From the NCBI GenBank assembly GCA_002355495.1, contig AP017424.1, positions 3,720,001 to 3,784,000 of the forward strand: DNA of 64,000 bases, written 5' to 3'. Each line of letters begins with the position of its first letter. Positions within the stretch are counted from its first letter, which is position 1. Below are positions 42,714 to 51,508 of the stretch, piece after piece. Origin of the DNA: Streptomyces laurentii (GTDB lineage: Bacteria > Actinomycetota > Actinomycetes > Streptomycetales > Streptomycetaceae). The notes beneath the pieces are model-generated. The model saw only the letters and a program-made list of their open reading frames with translations, was not told the DNA's origin and did no database searches. Both the position numbers and the translations under genes were made by a program.

Positions 42714-42762
42714 TACCGGTGGGTAGCATCATCGTAGAGAACGTGCGCTACTCACGAGTAGC
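42714..42762. promoter_or_regulatory. Two dyads in the fadE5 control region
   Basis: TACCGGTGGGTA (42714-42725) is a TACC/GGTA dyad. GCTACTCACGAGTAGC (42747-42762) is symmetric at 14 of 16 positions. Both lie 130-180 bp upstream of the acyl-CoA dehydrogenase start, in the divergent region shared with the SseB gene, and look like sites for TetR-type fatty-acid regulators. No regulator is adjacent. Confidence 0.45.
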
Positions 42763-42895
42763 AGCGGACACCGAACGCGGGACGTGCGCGAGCCGCACGG
42801 ACGCGAGTCCGCTGCCGCGTGGTGCGTACGTACACGTGTGTGTACGAGGAACCCGCCGAGGAACCTGCCTCCCCGAGCCTTACGGAGCCGTCGCC

Positions 42896-44725
42896 ATGGG
42901 GCACTACAAGTCGAATCTCCGCGACATCGAGTTCAACCTCTTCGAGGTGCTCGGCCGCGACAAGGTGTACGGCACCGGTCCGTTCGAGGAGATGGACGTC
43001 GACACCGCGAAGAGCATCCTCGACGAGATCCGCCGTCTCGCCGAGAACGAGCTCGCCGAGTCCTTCGCCGACGCCGACCGCAACCCGCCGGTCTTCGACC
43101 CCGAGACCAACACCGCCCCGGTCCCGGCCTCCTTCAAGGCCTCGTACAACGCCTTCATGGAGTCCGAGTACTGGCGTCTCGGCATCCCCGAGGGCATCGG
43201 CGGCACCGCCTCCCCGCGCTCCCTCATCTGGGCCTACGCGGAGCTGCTCCTCGGCTCCAACCCGGCCATCTGGATGTACTCCTCCGGCCCGGCCTTCGCC
43301 GGCATCCTCTACAACGAGGGCAACGAGGCGCAGAAGAAGGCCGCGAAGATCGCCGTCGACCGCCGCTGGGGCTCCACCATGGTCCTCACCGAGCCCGACG
43401 CCGGTTCCGACGTCGGCGCCGGCCGCACCAAGGCCGTCCAGCAGGAGGACGGCTCCTGGCACATCGAGGGCGTCAAGCGCTTCATCACGTCCGGTGAGCA
43501 CGACATGGAGGAGAACATCCTCCACTACGTCCTCGCCCGCCCCGAGGGTGCCGGCCCCGGCACCAAGGGCCTCTCCCTCTTCCTCGTCCCGAAGTACGAG
43601 TTCGACTGGGAGACCGGCGAGCTGGGCGCCCGCAACGGCGTCTACGCCACCAACGTCGAGCACAAGATGGGCCTCAAGGCCTCCAACACGTGCGAGATGA
43701 CCTTCGGCGACAAGCACCCCGCCAAGGGCTGGCTCATCGGCGACAAGCACGACGGCATCCGCCAGATGTTCCTCATCATCGAGTTCGCCCGCATGATGGT
43801 CGGCACGAAGGCGATCTCCACCCTCTCCACGGGCTACCTCAACGCCCTGGAGTACGCCAAGGAGCGCGTCCAGGGCACCGACCTGGCGAACTTCATGGAC
43901 AAGGCCGCGCCCAAGGTCACCATCACGCACCACCCCGACGTCCGCCGCTCGCTGATGACGCAGAAGGCGTACGCCGAGGGCATGCGCTCCCTCGTCCTCT
44001 ACACGGCCTCCGTGCAGGACGAGATCGCCATGGCGGAGGCGGCGGGCGAGGACGCCAAGGCCCTGCACGGCCTGAACGACCTGCTGCTCCCGATCGTCAA
44101 GGGCTACGGCTCGGAGAAGGGCTACGAGCAGCTCGCGCAGTCGCTCCAGACCTTCGGCGGCTCCGGCTTCCTGCAGGAGTACCCGATCGAGCAGTACATC
44201 CGCGACTCGAAGATCGACACCCTGTACGAGGGCACCACCGCCATCCAGGGCCAGGACTTCTTCTTCCGCAAGATCGTCCGCGACCAGGGCGCCTCCCTGA
44301 ACGCGCTCGCCGAGGAGATCAAGAAGTTCCTCGCCGTCGGCACCGGCGGCGACGACCTGGCCGGCGCCCGCGACGCGCTCGCCAAGGCCGCCGTCGACCT
44401 CGAGGCCATCGTCGGCACGATGATCACCGACCTCACCGCCACCGGCGAGGACGTCAAGAACATCTACAAGGTCGGCCTCAACACCACCCGCCTGCTGCTC
44501 GCCGCCGGTGACGTCGTCGTCGGTTACCTGCTGGTGCGCGGCGCGGCCGTCGCCGCCGACAAGCTCGCGAACGGCGCCGCCGGCAAGGACGTCGCCTTCT
44601 ACCAGGGCAAGATCGCCGCCGCGAAGTTCTTCGCCGCGAACATCCTGCCGGGCGTCTCCGCCGAGCGCCTCCTCGCCGAGGGTGTCGACCGCTCGCTGAT
44701 GGACCTGGACGAGGCCGCGTTCTAA
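42896..44725 (+). CDS. fadE5: Acyl-CoA dehydrogenase, FadE5 type
   Basis: A 609-residue large acyl-CoA dehydrogenase that oxidises acyl-CoA to trans-2-enoyl-CoA with FAD. It matches mycobacterial FadE5 throughout: start [23 protein letters not shown]/substrate region [50 protein letters not shown] and the catalytic-base region [20 protein letters not shown]. The C-terminal extra helical domain (about residues 480-609) is that of the long FadE5 class with broad chain-length range. ATG 42896 starts the homology, but no strong ribosome binding site is visible. Two dyads lie upstream and a terminator follows. Confidence 0.92.
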   Translation: MGHYKSNLRDIEFNLFEVLGRDKVYGTGPFEEMDVDTAKSILDEIRRLAENELAESFADADRNPPVFDPETNTAPVPASFKASYNAFMESEYWRLGIPEGIGGTASPRSLIWAYAELLLGSNPAIWMYSSGPAFAGILYNEGNEAQKKAAKIAVDRRWGSTMVLTEPDAGSDVGAGRTKAVQQEDGSWHIEGVKRFITSGEHDMEENILHYVLARPEGAGPGTKGLSLFLVPKYEFDWETGELGARNGVYATNVEHKMGLKASNTCEMTFGDKHPAKGWLIGDKHDGIRQMFLIIEFARMMVGTKAISTLSTGYLNALEYAKERVQGTDLANFMDKAAPKVTITHHPDVRRSLMTQKAYAEGMRSLVLYTASVQDEIAMAEAAGEDAKALHGLNDLLLPIVKGYGSEKGYEQLAQSLQTFGGSGFLQEYPIEQYIRDSKIDTLYEGTTAIQGQDFFFRKIVRDQGASLNALAEEIKKFLAVGTGGDDLAGARDALAKAAVDLEAIVGTMITDLTATGEDVKNIYKVGLNTTRLLLAAGDVVVGYLLVRGAAVAADKLANGAAGKDVAFYQGKIAAAKFFAANILPGVSAERLLAEGVDRSLMDLDEAAF

Positions 44726-44756
44726 CCACGCACAGGTACGCGCCTGAGTCCGACAC

Positions 44757-44796
44757 GAGAACGGCTCGCTCCCGGGGAGGGGAGCGGGCCGTTCTC
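44757..44796 (+). terminator. Terminator after fadE5
   Basis: Arms GAGAACGGCTCGCTCCC (44757-44773) and GGGAGCGGGCCGTTCTC (44780-44796) pair with one mismatch around a 6-base loop, followed by CCCTTTTC. Confidence 0.82.
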
Positions 44797-44948
44797 CCTT
44801 TTCTTCTGTGGCTCGGTTCTCCCCCTGGCTTCGCACGATCGGTGCTGTGCGTCCGGCTCCAGCACCCTGGAGGCGTAGGAGGCACAAAGAATCACCCCCC
44901 GTCAGGCACCCCGCGTCCGCATATCGAGACCTGCGTAAGGTGAAGTCC

Positions 44949-46256
44949 ATGAGTAGCGCACCCGTCCGCTTCGACCGCGGCCATACCGATGACCTCATGT
45001 CCTTCCTCGCGGCCTCGCCCTCGCCGTTCCACGTGGTGGCGAACACCGCCGCGCGGCTGGAGGAGGCGGGCTTCCGGAAGGTCGAGGAGACCGACGCCTG
45101 GGACGGGACGGCCGGCGGGAAGTACCTGGTCCGCGGCGGCGCGATCATCGCCTGGTACGTGCCCGAGGGCGCCGCCCCGCACACCCCGTTCCGGATCATC
45201 GGCGCCCACACCGACTCCCCCAACCTGCGGGTCAAGCCGCAGCCCGACTTCGGCCGTGAGGGCTGGCGTCAGGTGGCCGTCGAGGTCTACGGCGGGCCGC
45301 TGCTCAACAGCTGGCTCGACCGTGACCTGGGCATCGCCGGCCGGCTGACCCTGCGCGACGGCAGCCACCGGCTGGTGAACGTCGACCGGCCGCTGCTGCG
45401 CGTCCCGCAGCTCGCCATCCACCTGGACCGGGGCGTCAACGACGGCATGAAGCTGGAGCGCCAGCGCCACATGCAGCCCGTCTGGGGTCTGGGCGAGGTG
45501 AACGAGGGCGACTTCGTCGCGTTCGTCGCCGAGGAGTCCGGCCTGGACGCCGAGGACGTGGCCGGCTGGGACCTGATGACGCACGCCGTCGAGGCGCCCG
45601 CCTATCTGGGCCGCGACCGTGAGCTGCTGGCCGGCCCGCGGATGGACAACCTGCTGTCCGTGCACGCCTGCACCGCCGCGCTCGTCGCGGTCGCGGGTGC
45701 CGGGGCGGCGGGCCGTGACGACCTGACGTACATCCCGGTGTTCGCCGCCTTCGATCACGAGGAGAACGGTTCGGAGGCCGACACCGGCGCCCAGGGCCCG
45801 CTGCTCGGGATCGTCATGGAGCGTTCGGTGTACGCGCGGGGCGGCGGTTACGAGGACAAGGCGCGGGCGCTCGCGGGCTCGGTGTGCCTGTCGTCGGACG
45901 TCGGCCACGCCGTGCACCCCAACTACGGCGAGCGCCACGACCCGACGCACCACCCGCGCCCCAACGGCGGCCCGATCCTCAAGGTGAACGTCAACCAGCG
46001 GTACGCCACCGACGGCAACGGCCGCGCGATCTTCGCCGCCGCGTGTGAGAAGGCGGGGGTGCCGTGGCAGTCGTTCGTGTCGAACAACGACATGCCCTGC
46101 GGCACCACGATCGGCCCGATCACCGCGGCCCGGCACGGCATCACGACCGTCGACATCGGCGTCGCGTGCCTGTCGATGCACAGCGCCCGTGAGATGTGCG
46201 GGTCGGAGGACCCGCACCACCTCGCGAACGCGCTCGTCGCCTTCCTGGACGCCTGA
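44949..46256 (+). CDS. M18 family aminopeptidase
   Basis: A 435-residue cytosolic metallo-aminopeptidase of family M18 (aspartyl aminopeptidase/ApeB type). The metal site signatures are GAHTDSPNLRVKP, FAAFDHEENGSEADTGAQGP (catalytic Glu pair) and SSDVGHAVHPNY, plus the final THHPRPNGGPILKVNVNQRY and SMHSAREMCG with the last His ligand. It removes N-terminal residues, probably acidic ones, using two zinc ions. Start ATG 44949. The gene is followed by a short tandem-repeat tract rather than a clear hairpin. Confidence 0.95.
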   Translation: MSSAPVRFDRGHTDDLMSFLAASPSPFHVVANTAARLEEAGFRKVEETDAWDGTAGGKYLVRGGAIIAWYVPEGAAPHTPFRIIGAHTDSPNLRVKPQPDFGREGWRQVAVEVYGGPLLNSWLDRDLGIAGRLTLRDGSHRLVNVDRPLLRVPQLAIHLDRGVNDGMKLERQRHMQPVWGLGEVNEGDFVAFVAEESGLDAEDVAGWDLMTHAVEAPAYLGRDRELLAGPRMDNLLSVHACTAALVAVAGAGAAGRDDLTYIPVFAAFDHEENGSEADTGAQGPLLGIVMERSVYARGGGYEDKARALAGSVCLSSDVGHAVHPNYGERHDPTHHPRPNGGPILKVNVNQRYATDGNGRAIFAAACEKAGVPWQSFVSNNDMPCGTTIGPITAARHGITTVDIGVACLSMHSAREMCGSEDPHHLANALVAFLDA

Positions 46257-46304
46257 GCCCCGGCGGGCCGGAACGGCGCGGACCGGTCGGGGGGCCGGTC
46301 AGCC

Positions 46305-46402
46305 GTACCTCGGACGTCCCGTACCTCGGGCGTCCCCTCCCTCAGGCATCCCGTCCCCTCGGGCATCCCGTCCCCTCGGGCATCCGTCCCCTCGGGCGTG
46401 CC
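46305..46402. repeat. Degenerate 16-17 bp tandem repeat, six units
   Basis: Six units starting at 46305, 46321, 46337, 46353, 46370 and 46386, with consensus GTCCCCTCGGGCATCCC. They fill the gap between the M18 peptidase and the convergent NHL-thioredoxin gene. No hairpin dominates, so its terminator role is uncertain. Confidence 0.85.
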
Positions 46403-46407
46403 GTCCG

Positions 46408-48246
46408 TCAGCCGTCCATGCCGGCGAGGATCAGCGGAAGCCGGGCGGTCCCGGCGTCGGTGACCTTCACCGGAACACCCCAGTCCTGCTGGTGGACGTG
46501 ACAGGCCGGGTACTCGTTCGCCGGGTCGTCGTCGCAGGACGCGGCCATCGCCGAGACGTGCAGGACGCCCTCGGTCAGCTCCGGGTTCAGTTCCAGGTCC
46601 CGGAACAGGTCGGTGCCCGTACCGTCGCCCGCGAGCAGCAGCCCGGGCGGCGTGGAGGAGACGAGCAGCCGGGTCGACGGACCGTACCGCTCGTCCAGCT
46701 TCTGGCCCTTCGGCGCCTGGAACACCACGTCGAGGCGGAGCCGGCCCGGGGCGACGTCGGTGGCCTCCCGGCGGGTGCGGTGGGCGACGGCCTCGACCCG
46801 TACCGCCTCCTCCGGCAGCCGCAGCCGGGTCAGCCGGTGCCGGGCCGACTCGACGACCACGACGTCCTCGCCGACGACGACCGCGTCGCTCGGCTCGCGC
46901 AGATCCGTGGCCAGGGTGGTGACCTCGTCACTGGCCGGGTCGAAGCGGCGCAGCGCGTGGTTGTACGTGTCGCAGACGGCGACCGAACCGTCGGGCAGCG
47001 CGGTCACGCCCAGCGGGTGCTGGAACAGCGCCTGGCCGGCGGCGCCGTCGCGGTGGCCGAAGTCGAACAGGCCGGTGCCGACGGCGGTGTGGACCGTGTA
47101 TCCGGTGCCCTCGGCGCCCTCGGTGTCGATGAAGCGCAGCGCGCTGGTCTCCGAGTCCGCGATCCACAGCCGGTCGGCGGTGGCGGCGAGCCCCGACGGC
47201 TGCGCGAACCACGCCTCGGCGGCGGGCCCGTCGACCAGACCCTCGTTGGTGGTGCCGGCGGCGACCTCGACGGTGCGGGTCTCCGGGTCGTACGTCCAGA
47301 TCTGGTGGACGCCGGCCATCGCGATCCACACCTTGCCCCGCCACCAGGCCACGTCCCACGGCGACGACAGGTCCACGTCCAGGGCCGGACCGGAGGTCGG
47401 CGAGCCCTGCCACCACTGGCGGCCGGTGCCCGCGATCCGCTCGACGGTGCCGGTCGCCGGGTCGAACAGCTTCAGCGCGTGGTGGACGGTGTCGGCGACG
47501 ACGACCTGCCCGGACGGCAGCAGCGCGAGCCCCTGCGGCTCGCGGAACTCCCCGTCCCCGTCGGTACCGATCCGCCGGACCACCGTCTCGCCGTCCTCGG
47601 CCAGCTCGACGAGCTGGTGGCGGGTGGTGTCGGAGACGAGCAGGTTCCCGGACGGCAGTACGACGGCCTTGCCGGGAAAGCGCAGATCGGTCGCGGCCGG
47701 CTCCGGCGGCACGTACGGCCCGTCGCCGCGCCGCAGCGTGCCCTTCGCCGCGTGCTCCGCCTCCAGCTCCTCCACCAGGGTCCGGATCGCGTTCGCGTGG
47801 CCCTCGCCCGCGTGCTGGGCGACGACGTACCCCTCGGGGTCGATGACGACGAGCGTCGGCCAGGCCCGTACGGCGTACTGCTTCCAGGTCGTCAGCTCCG
47901 GGTCGTCGAGCACGGGGTGGTGCACCTCGTAGCGCTCGACGGCGTCGACGACCGCCTGGTGCTCGGCCTCGTGCACGAACTTCGGCGAGTGGACGCCGAC
48001 GATGACGAGCGTGTCCCGGTGCTTCTCCTCCAGCTCGCGCAGCTCGTCGAGGACGTGCAGGCAGTTAATACAACAAAATGTCCAAAAGTCGAGCAGAACG
48101 ATCTTGCCGCGCAGGTCGGCGAGGGCCGGCTGATCCCCGCCGGTGTTGAGCCAGCCGCCCTTGCCGACGAGTTCGGGGGCGCGGACACGGACGCGGCGGG
48201 CGCCGGTGGACGGCGCGGAAGCGGGTGCTGGAGAGGCATCGTTCAT
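46408..48246 (-). CDS. NHL repeat protein with thioredoxin domain (NHLRC2-like)
   Basis: A 612-residue protein. An N-terminal thioredoxin-like domain (about residues 20-165) has the active site FWTFCCINCLHVL, i.e. CxxC with an extra preceding Cys, as in NHLRC2 proteins. A six-bladed NHL beta-propeller follows (for example FPGKAVVLPSGNLLVSDTTR and FREPQGLALLPSGQVVVADT), then a small C-terminal beta domain with CDDDPANEYPACHVHQQ. There is no signal peptide. Role unknown; possibly redox signalling or scaffolding. The active-site codons are strikingly unlike the rest of the gene (TTT, ACA, TGT, TGT, ATT). Start ATG 48246. Confidence 0.9.
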   Translation of the reverse strand: MNDASPAPASAPSTGARRVRVRAPELVGKGGWLNTGGDQPALADLRGKIVLLDFWTFCCINCLHVLDELRELEEKHRDTLVIVGVHSPKFVHEAEHQAVVDAVERYEVHHPVLDDPELTTWKQYAVRAWPTLVVIDPEGYVVAQHAGEGHANAIRTLVEELEAEHAAKGTLRRGDGPYVPPEPAATDLRFPGKAVVLPSGNLLVSDTTRHQLVELAEDGETVVRRIGTDGDGEFREPQGLALLPSGQVVVADTVHHALKLFDPATGTVERIAGTGRQWWQGSPTSGPALDVDLSSPWDVAWWRGKVWIAMAGVHQIWTYDPETRTVEVAAGTTNEGLVDGPAAEAWFAQPSGLAATADRLWIADSETSALRFIDTEGAEGTGYTVHTAVGTGLFDFGHRDGAAGQALFQHPLGVTALPDGSVAVCDTYNHALRRFDPASDEVTTLATDLREPSDAVVVGEDVVVVESARHRLTRLRLPEEAVRVEAVAHRTRREATDVAPGRLRLDVVFQAPKGQKLDERYGPSTRLLVSSTPPGLLLAGDGTGTDLFRDLELNPELTEGVLHVSAMAASCDDDPANEYPACHVHQQDWGVPVKVTDAGTARLPLILAGMDG

Positions 48247-48455
48247 TCTTCAAGCTTGCCATTCGGGCGTGAACGGCGGATCACGCGCGCACGGCGGAAC
48301 GACCGGACGTCAGGGGGTCGCCCGGCGCCGGGAAACGGGTGAATGCGCGGGACCGGGTGGGGTGGGTCGCGCGTGTCGTGGCCGGGGTGGGCGGGGACCG
48401 GGCGCACAGCATGGCTGTGCGGCACGATCATCCGACTATTAGGCCGGGAGGCGTC

Positions 48456-50168
48456 ATGCGGGTCACGCGGGGATCGTGCGCGACGCGCACGCCCCTCGCG
48501 GCCGTCGTCGCGCTGGCGTTCGTCCTCGCGCTGTGCCCGTGCCTGCCCGCGCACGCGGGCGGCGCCGGGGAGAACGCCCTCGAACTGACCGTCACCGTCG
48601 ACACCGTCCCCGGAGTGCCCGGGCCCACGGTGCGGACGGGGGCGGCCGTCGTGAAGAAGTACCGGCTGGTCAACGGGGGCGAGGCCGATCTGTACGGGGT
48701 GACGGTCGCCGACGACCAGGTGCCCGGCGGGGGGATCCGCTGCCCCGCCCGGACGCTCGCCGCGCTCGACTCCTTCGTGTGCGCCGCCCGCTTCCCCGCC
48801 CGGGCCGGCGAGCACATCGGGACCGTCACCGCCCACGGCGACGTCCCGTCCCTGGGGCAGCGGCTCACCGCCACCGCGCGTGCCGGGTACGAGGGGATCG
48901 GCGGCACGCTCGGCCTCGCGGAGACGGTACGGGTCACCGGGAACGAGGCGGTCGTCTCGTACACCGTCACCAACCGCGGCGACCGGACGGTGTACGCGCT
49001 CCGGCTCACCGACGCGGCCCTCGGCGCCGCCCCCGGCGCGATGCCGTGCGTGGAGGCGCTGGCGCCCGGGGTGTCCGCCGGGTGCGCGGCGACGGTACGG
49101 CGCGACCCCGGGTCGTACCGCAGCACCGGGCTCGTCACGGGCACCGACCGGATCACCACCCTCGCCGAGGACGGCGCCCGCGTCCCGGCCCCGCTCCTCA
49201 CCGCCGAGGCCACCGCCACCTTCCGGGTGCCCGGCGGCGGCACCGCCCCGGGAACGGGAACGGGAGCGGGAGCGGGCACCGGCGGGGGAGCGGGTGCGGG
49301 CGGAACGAGCGCGGGCGCGAGCGCGGGCGCGGGTACGGGCGCGGGTACGGGTACGGGTACGGGTACGGGTACGGGTACGGGTACGACTCCGGGAGCGGGC
49401 GTCCCCCCGGCCCCGGGCACGGCCGCCGGCCCCGGGGCCGGACCGCCGGGCACGGCGGCGGCGACCGCGGGAGCGACCGCTGGGGCGGCCGCGGGCGCCA
49501 CGGCGGGGGCCGCAGCGGGAGCTGGGGCAGCCGCAGGCGCGACCGCCGGGGCCGGTGCCGGGGCCACGGCGGGCGCCGGTGCCGGGGCCACGGCGGGGGC
49601 CGCAGCGGGTGCGGGCGCCGGAGCCGGGGCCGGTGCGCCCGGTGCCGCCGCTCTCTCGCGGGCCGCCACAGCCGCGGCCGCCGCCCTCGCCGCCGCTGCC
49701 GCCGAAGCGCTGACCGCCCCGCCCGGTACCGCCCCGCCCGGCGCGGCGGAGGGCCCGGCTCCGGAAGGCCTGGCCCCCGGAGCGGGCACCGGCGCGGGGA
49801 CCGGGACCGGAGCCGAAGCCGGCGCCGCCTCAGGCACCGGGGCCGGGGCCGGAACAGGAGCCGGGGCCGGGGCCGGGACCGGGGCCGGGGCCGGGGCCGG
49901 GACCGGAACAGGAGCCGGGACCGGGGCCGGAACAGGCACAGCGGCCGGAACAGGCACCAGCGGTGGCACCGGGACCGAGCCCGGCACCGGAACCGCCCGT
50001 CCGCCCGGCGCACGCCCCCCGGCCGCCGCCGGAAGCGAGGAGGCGCTGCTGCCCCGCGTACGCCACCGCGCCCGTCAGCTCCCCCACCTCGGCATCGCCT
50101 GGATCCTGCTCCTGCTCCTCATCCCCGCCGCCGTCGCCGCCGCCCTGCTCGGCTCCCGCAACCTCTGA
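48456..50168 (+). CDS. Surface-anchored protein with repetitive Gly/Ala/Thr stalk
   Basis: A 570-residue exported protein. It has a signal peptide (AAVVALAFVLALCPCLPAHA), two DUF11/DUF7507-like beta domains of about 105 residues (VVKKYRLVNGGEADLYGVTV; VVSYTVTNRGDRTVYALRLT), a roughly 270-residue low-complexity stalk of Gly/Ala/Thr with Pro, and a C-terminal hydrophobic helix (GIAWILLLLLIPAAVAAALL) followed by GSRNL. There is no LPxTG sorting motif, so it is likely held by the C-terminal helix. ATG 48456 has GGGAGG upstream. The stalk includes seven perfect copies of a hexanucleotide (49343-49384). It is followed at 18 bp by a membrane protein gene, probably cotranscribed. Confidence 0.75.
   Translation: MRVTRGSCATRTPLAAVVALAFVLALCPCLPAHAGGAGENALELTVTVDTVPGVPGPTVRTGAAVVKKYRLVNGGEADLYGVTVADDQVPGGGIRCPARTLAALDSFVCAARFPARAGEHIGTVTAHGDVPSLGQRLTATARAGYEGIGGTLGLAETVRVTGNEAVVSYTVTNRGDRTVYALRLTDAALGAAPGAMPCVEALAPGVSAGCAATVRRDPGSYRSTGLVTGTDRITTLAEDGARVPAPLLTAEATATFRVPGGGTAPGTGTGAGAGTGGGAGAGGTSAGASAGAGTGAGTGTGTGTGTGTGTTPGAGVPPAPGTAAGPGAGPPGTAAATAGATAGAAAGATAGAAAGAGAAAGATAGAGAGATAGAGAGATAGAAAGAGAGAGAGAPGAAALSRAATAAAAALAAAAAEALTAPPGTAPPGAAEGPAPEGLAPGAGTGAGTGTGAEAGAASGTGAGAGTGAGAGAGTGAGAGAGTGTGAGTGAGTGTAAGTGTSGGTGTEPGTGTARPPGARPPAAAGSEEALLPRVRHRARQLPHLGIAWILLLLLIPAAVAAALLGSRNL
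49343..49384. repeat. Seven perfect copies of a hexanucleotide inside the stalk
   Basis: GGGTAC repeated seven times in phase with the codons, giving alternating Gly-Thr. Change in copy number would lengthen or shorten the stalk by two residues per unit without a frameshift. Confidence 0.9.
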
Positions 50169-50186
50169 GCGACCCTGGGAGACCCC

Positions 50187-50942
50187 GTGGTTCTGACCGA
50201 AACGCTCGTCGTCGTCTTCGTCGTGTGCCTCGTCGCCGCGGTCGCCGTCTTCGCCAAGACCCGGCTGTTCCCGGTGAGGGAGGACGAGGAACCGCGCGAG
50301 GACGTCGCCGAGTACGTCGCGATGATGGTGTCGGTCCTCTACGCGCTCGTGCTCGGCCTGTGCCTCGTCTCCGTATGGGACAACTGCTCGGCGGCCCAGG
50401 ACACCGTCCAGGCCGAGGCCAGCGCGCTGCACCAGACGTACCTGCTCGCCGACGCCTTCCCCACCGCCCAGAAGCAGGCCATGCGCAACGCCGCGACCAC
50501 CTACGCCGCCCACGTCGTGCACGTCGAATGGCCGCTGATGGTCGAACGCGAACCCCTCGGCTCCTCGGGCTGGAACCTGCTGGCCCAGCTGCGCGACGCC
50601 AGTACGATCCGCGGCTCCACCAGCACCACCGGGCAGCAGATCACCTCGCAGGAGGTGACGGCGCAGCTCAGCAATGTCGACGACTCCCGCCGCAGCCGGG
50701 AGGCGGCGGCCCAGCAGAGCCTGTCGCCGGTGCTGTGGGCCGGGCTGATCATCGGCGGTGTGCTGACGCTGGCGTTCATGTTCCTCTTCGGGATCCAGCG
50801 CACCACCACCCATGTGGTGATGGTGATGGGCCTGTCCGGCTTCATCGCCTTCACCGTGCTGCTCATCCACCAGCTGGACGCGCCCTTCGGCGACCTGTTC
50901 GGCGCGAACCCGACCCCGTTGACCCGCTACTTCCCCGTCTGA
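50187..50942 (+). CDS. DUF4239 family membrane protein
   Basis: A 251-residue membrane protein of the DUF4239 (bestrophin-like) family. It has an N-terminal helix (TETLVVVFVVCLVAAVAVFA), a second helix (YVAMMVSVLYALVLGLCLVS) followed by a soluble helical domain (QDTVQAEASALHQTYLLADA), and a C-terminal pair (LWAGLIIGGVLTLAFMFLFG, VVMVMGLSGFIAFTVLLIHQ). It ends with DAPFGDLFGANPTPL, a typical C-terminus for the family. Start GTG 50187, 18 bp after the surface protein gene. An ion-channel-like role is possible but untested. Confidence 0.85.
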   Translation: MVLTETLVVVFVVCLVAAVAVFAKTRLFPVREDEEPREDVAEYVAMMVSVLYALVLGLCLVSVWDNCSAAQDTVQAEASALHQTYLLADAFPTAQKQAMRNAATTYAAHVVHVEWPLMVEREPLGSSGWNLLAQLRDASTIRGSTSTTGQQITSQEVTAQLSNVDDSRRSREAAAQQSLSPVLWAGLIIGGVLTLAFMFLFGIQRTTTHVVMVMGLSGFIAFTVLLIHQLDAPFGDLFGANPTPLTRYFPV

Positions 50943-50957
50943 TGCCAGGGAGGCCCC

Positions 50958-51449
50958 ATGAAGTACTTGGTTCGGGACAAGATCCTCGCCGTCGGCGACG
51001 ACTACTGGATCGAGGACGAGTACGGCCGCCACGCCTTCCTCGTCGACGGCAAGGCGCTGCGACTGCGCGACACACTGGAACTGAAGGACCCCGACGGGCG
51101 GATCCTCGCCGTCCTGCGGCAGAAGATGCTGAGCCTGCGCGACGCGATGACCATCGAGCGCGACGACCGCGTGCTCGCCACCATCCGCCGCAAACGGCTC
51201 TCGCTGCTCCGCAACCACTTCCGGGTGACCCTCGTCGAGGGCACCGTCCTGGACGTCAGCGGCCGGATCCTGGACCGGGAGTTCACGGTCGAGTACGAGG
51301 GCGAACTCCTCGCCCACATCTCCCGCCAGTGGTTCCATGTGCGCGACACCTACGCCGTGAACGTGGTCCGCGAGGACGCCGATGCCGCCCTGCTCATCGC
51401 GGTGGCGGTGTGCGTGATCCGGATGGCCGAACGGGAGCGGGAGCACTAG
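50958..51449 (+). CDS. LURP-one-related / YxjI family protein
   Basis: A 163-residue protein of the LURP-one-related (Tubby C-terminal-like, YxjI) fold. Key features are KYLVRDKILAVGDDYWIEDE, then HAFLVDGKALRLRDTLELKD, MTIERDDRVLATIRRKR and VEYEGELLAHISRQWFHVRD. It has the twelve-stranded barrel pattern with a final hydrophobic helix (AALLIAVAVCVIRMAER). Such proteins bind membranes or phospholipids. ATG 50958 lies 15 bp after the DUF4239 gene with GGGAGG, making a surface protein/DUF4239/LURP operon. Confidence 0.88.
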   Translation: MKYLVRDKILAVGDDYWIEDEYGRHAFLVDGKALRLRDTLELKDPDGRILAVLRQKMLSLRDAMTIERDDRVLATIRRKRLSLLRNHFRVTLVEGTVLDVSGRILDREFTVEYEGELLAHISRQWFHVRDTYAVNVVREDADAALLIAVAVCVIRMAEREREH

Positions 51450-51508
51450 CGTTCGACACCGGCCCCGAGCCCCTGGTCTCCCAGCCTCCCAGTCTCCCGG
51501 GAACGGCC

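Noticed and set aside
46305..46402. CRISPR array
   Set aside because: Units are 16-17 bp, contiguous and without unique spacers; no cas genes are present. The same holds for the repeats at 20611, 49343 and 62191.
50060..50168. LPxTG sortase-anchored protein
   Set aside because: The C-terminal helix and short tail of the surface protein look like an anchor, but no LPxTG/LAxTG motif precedes the helix.
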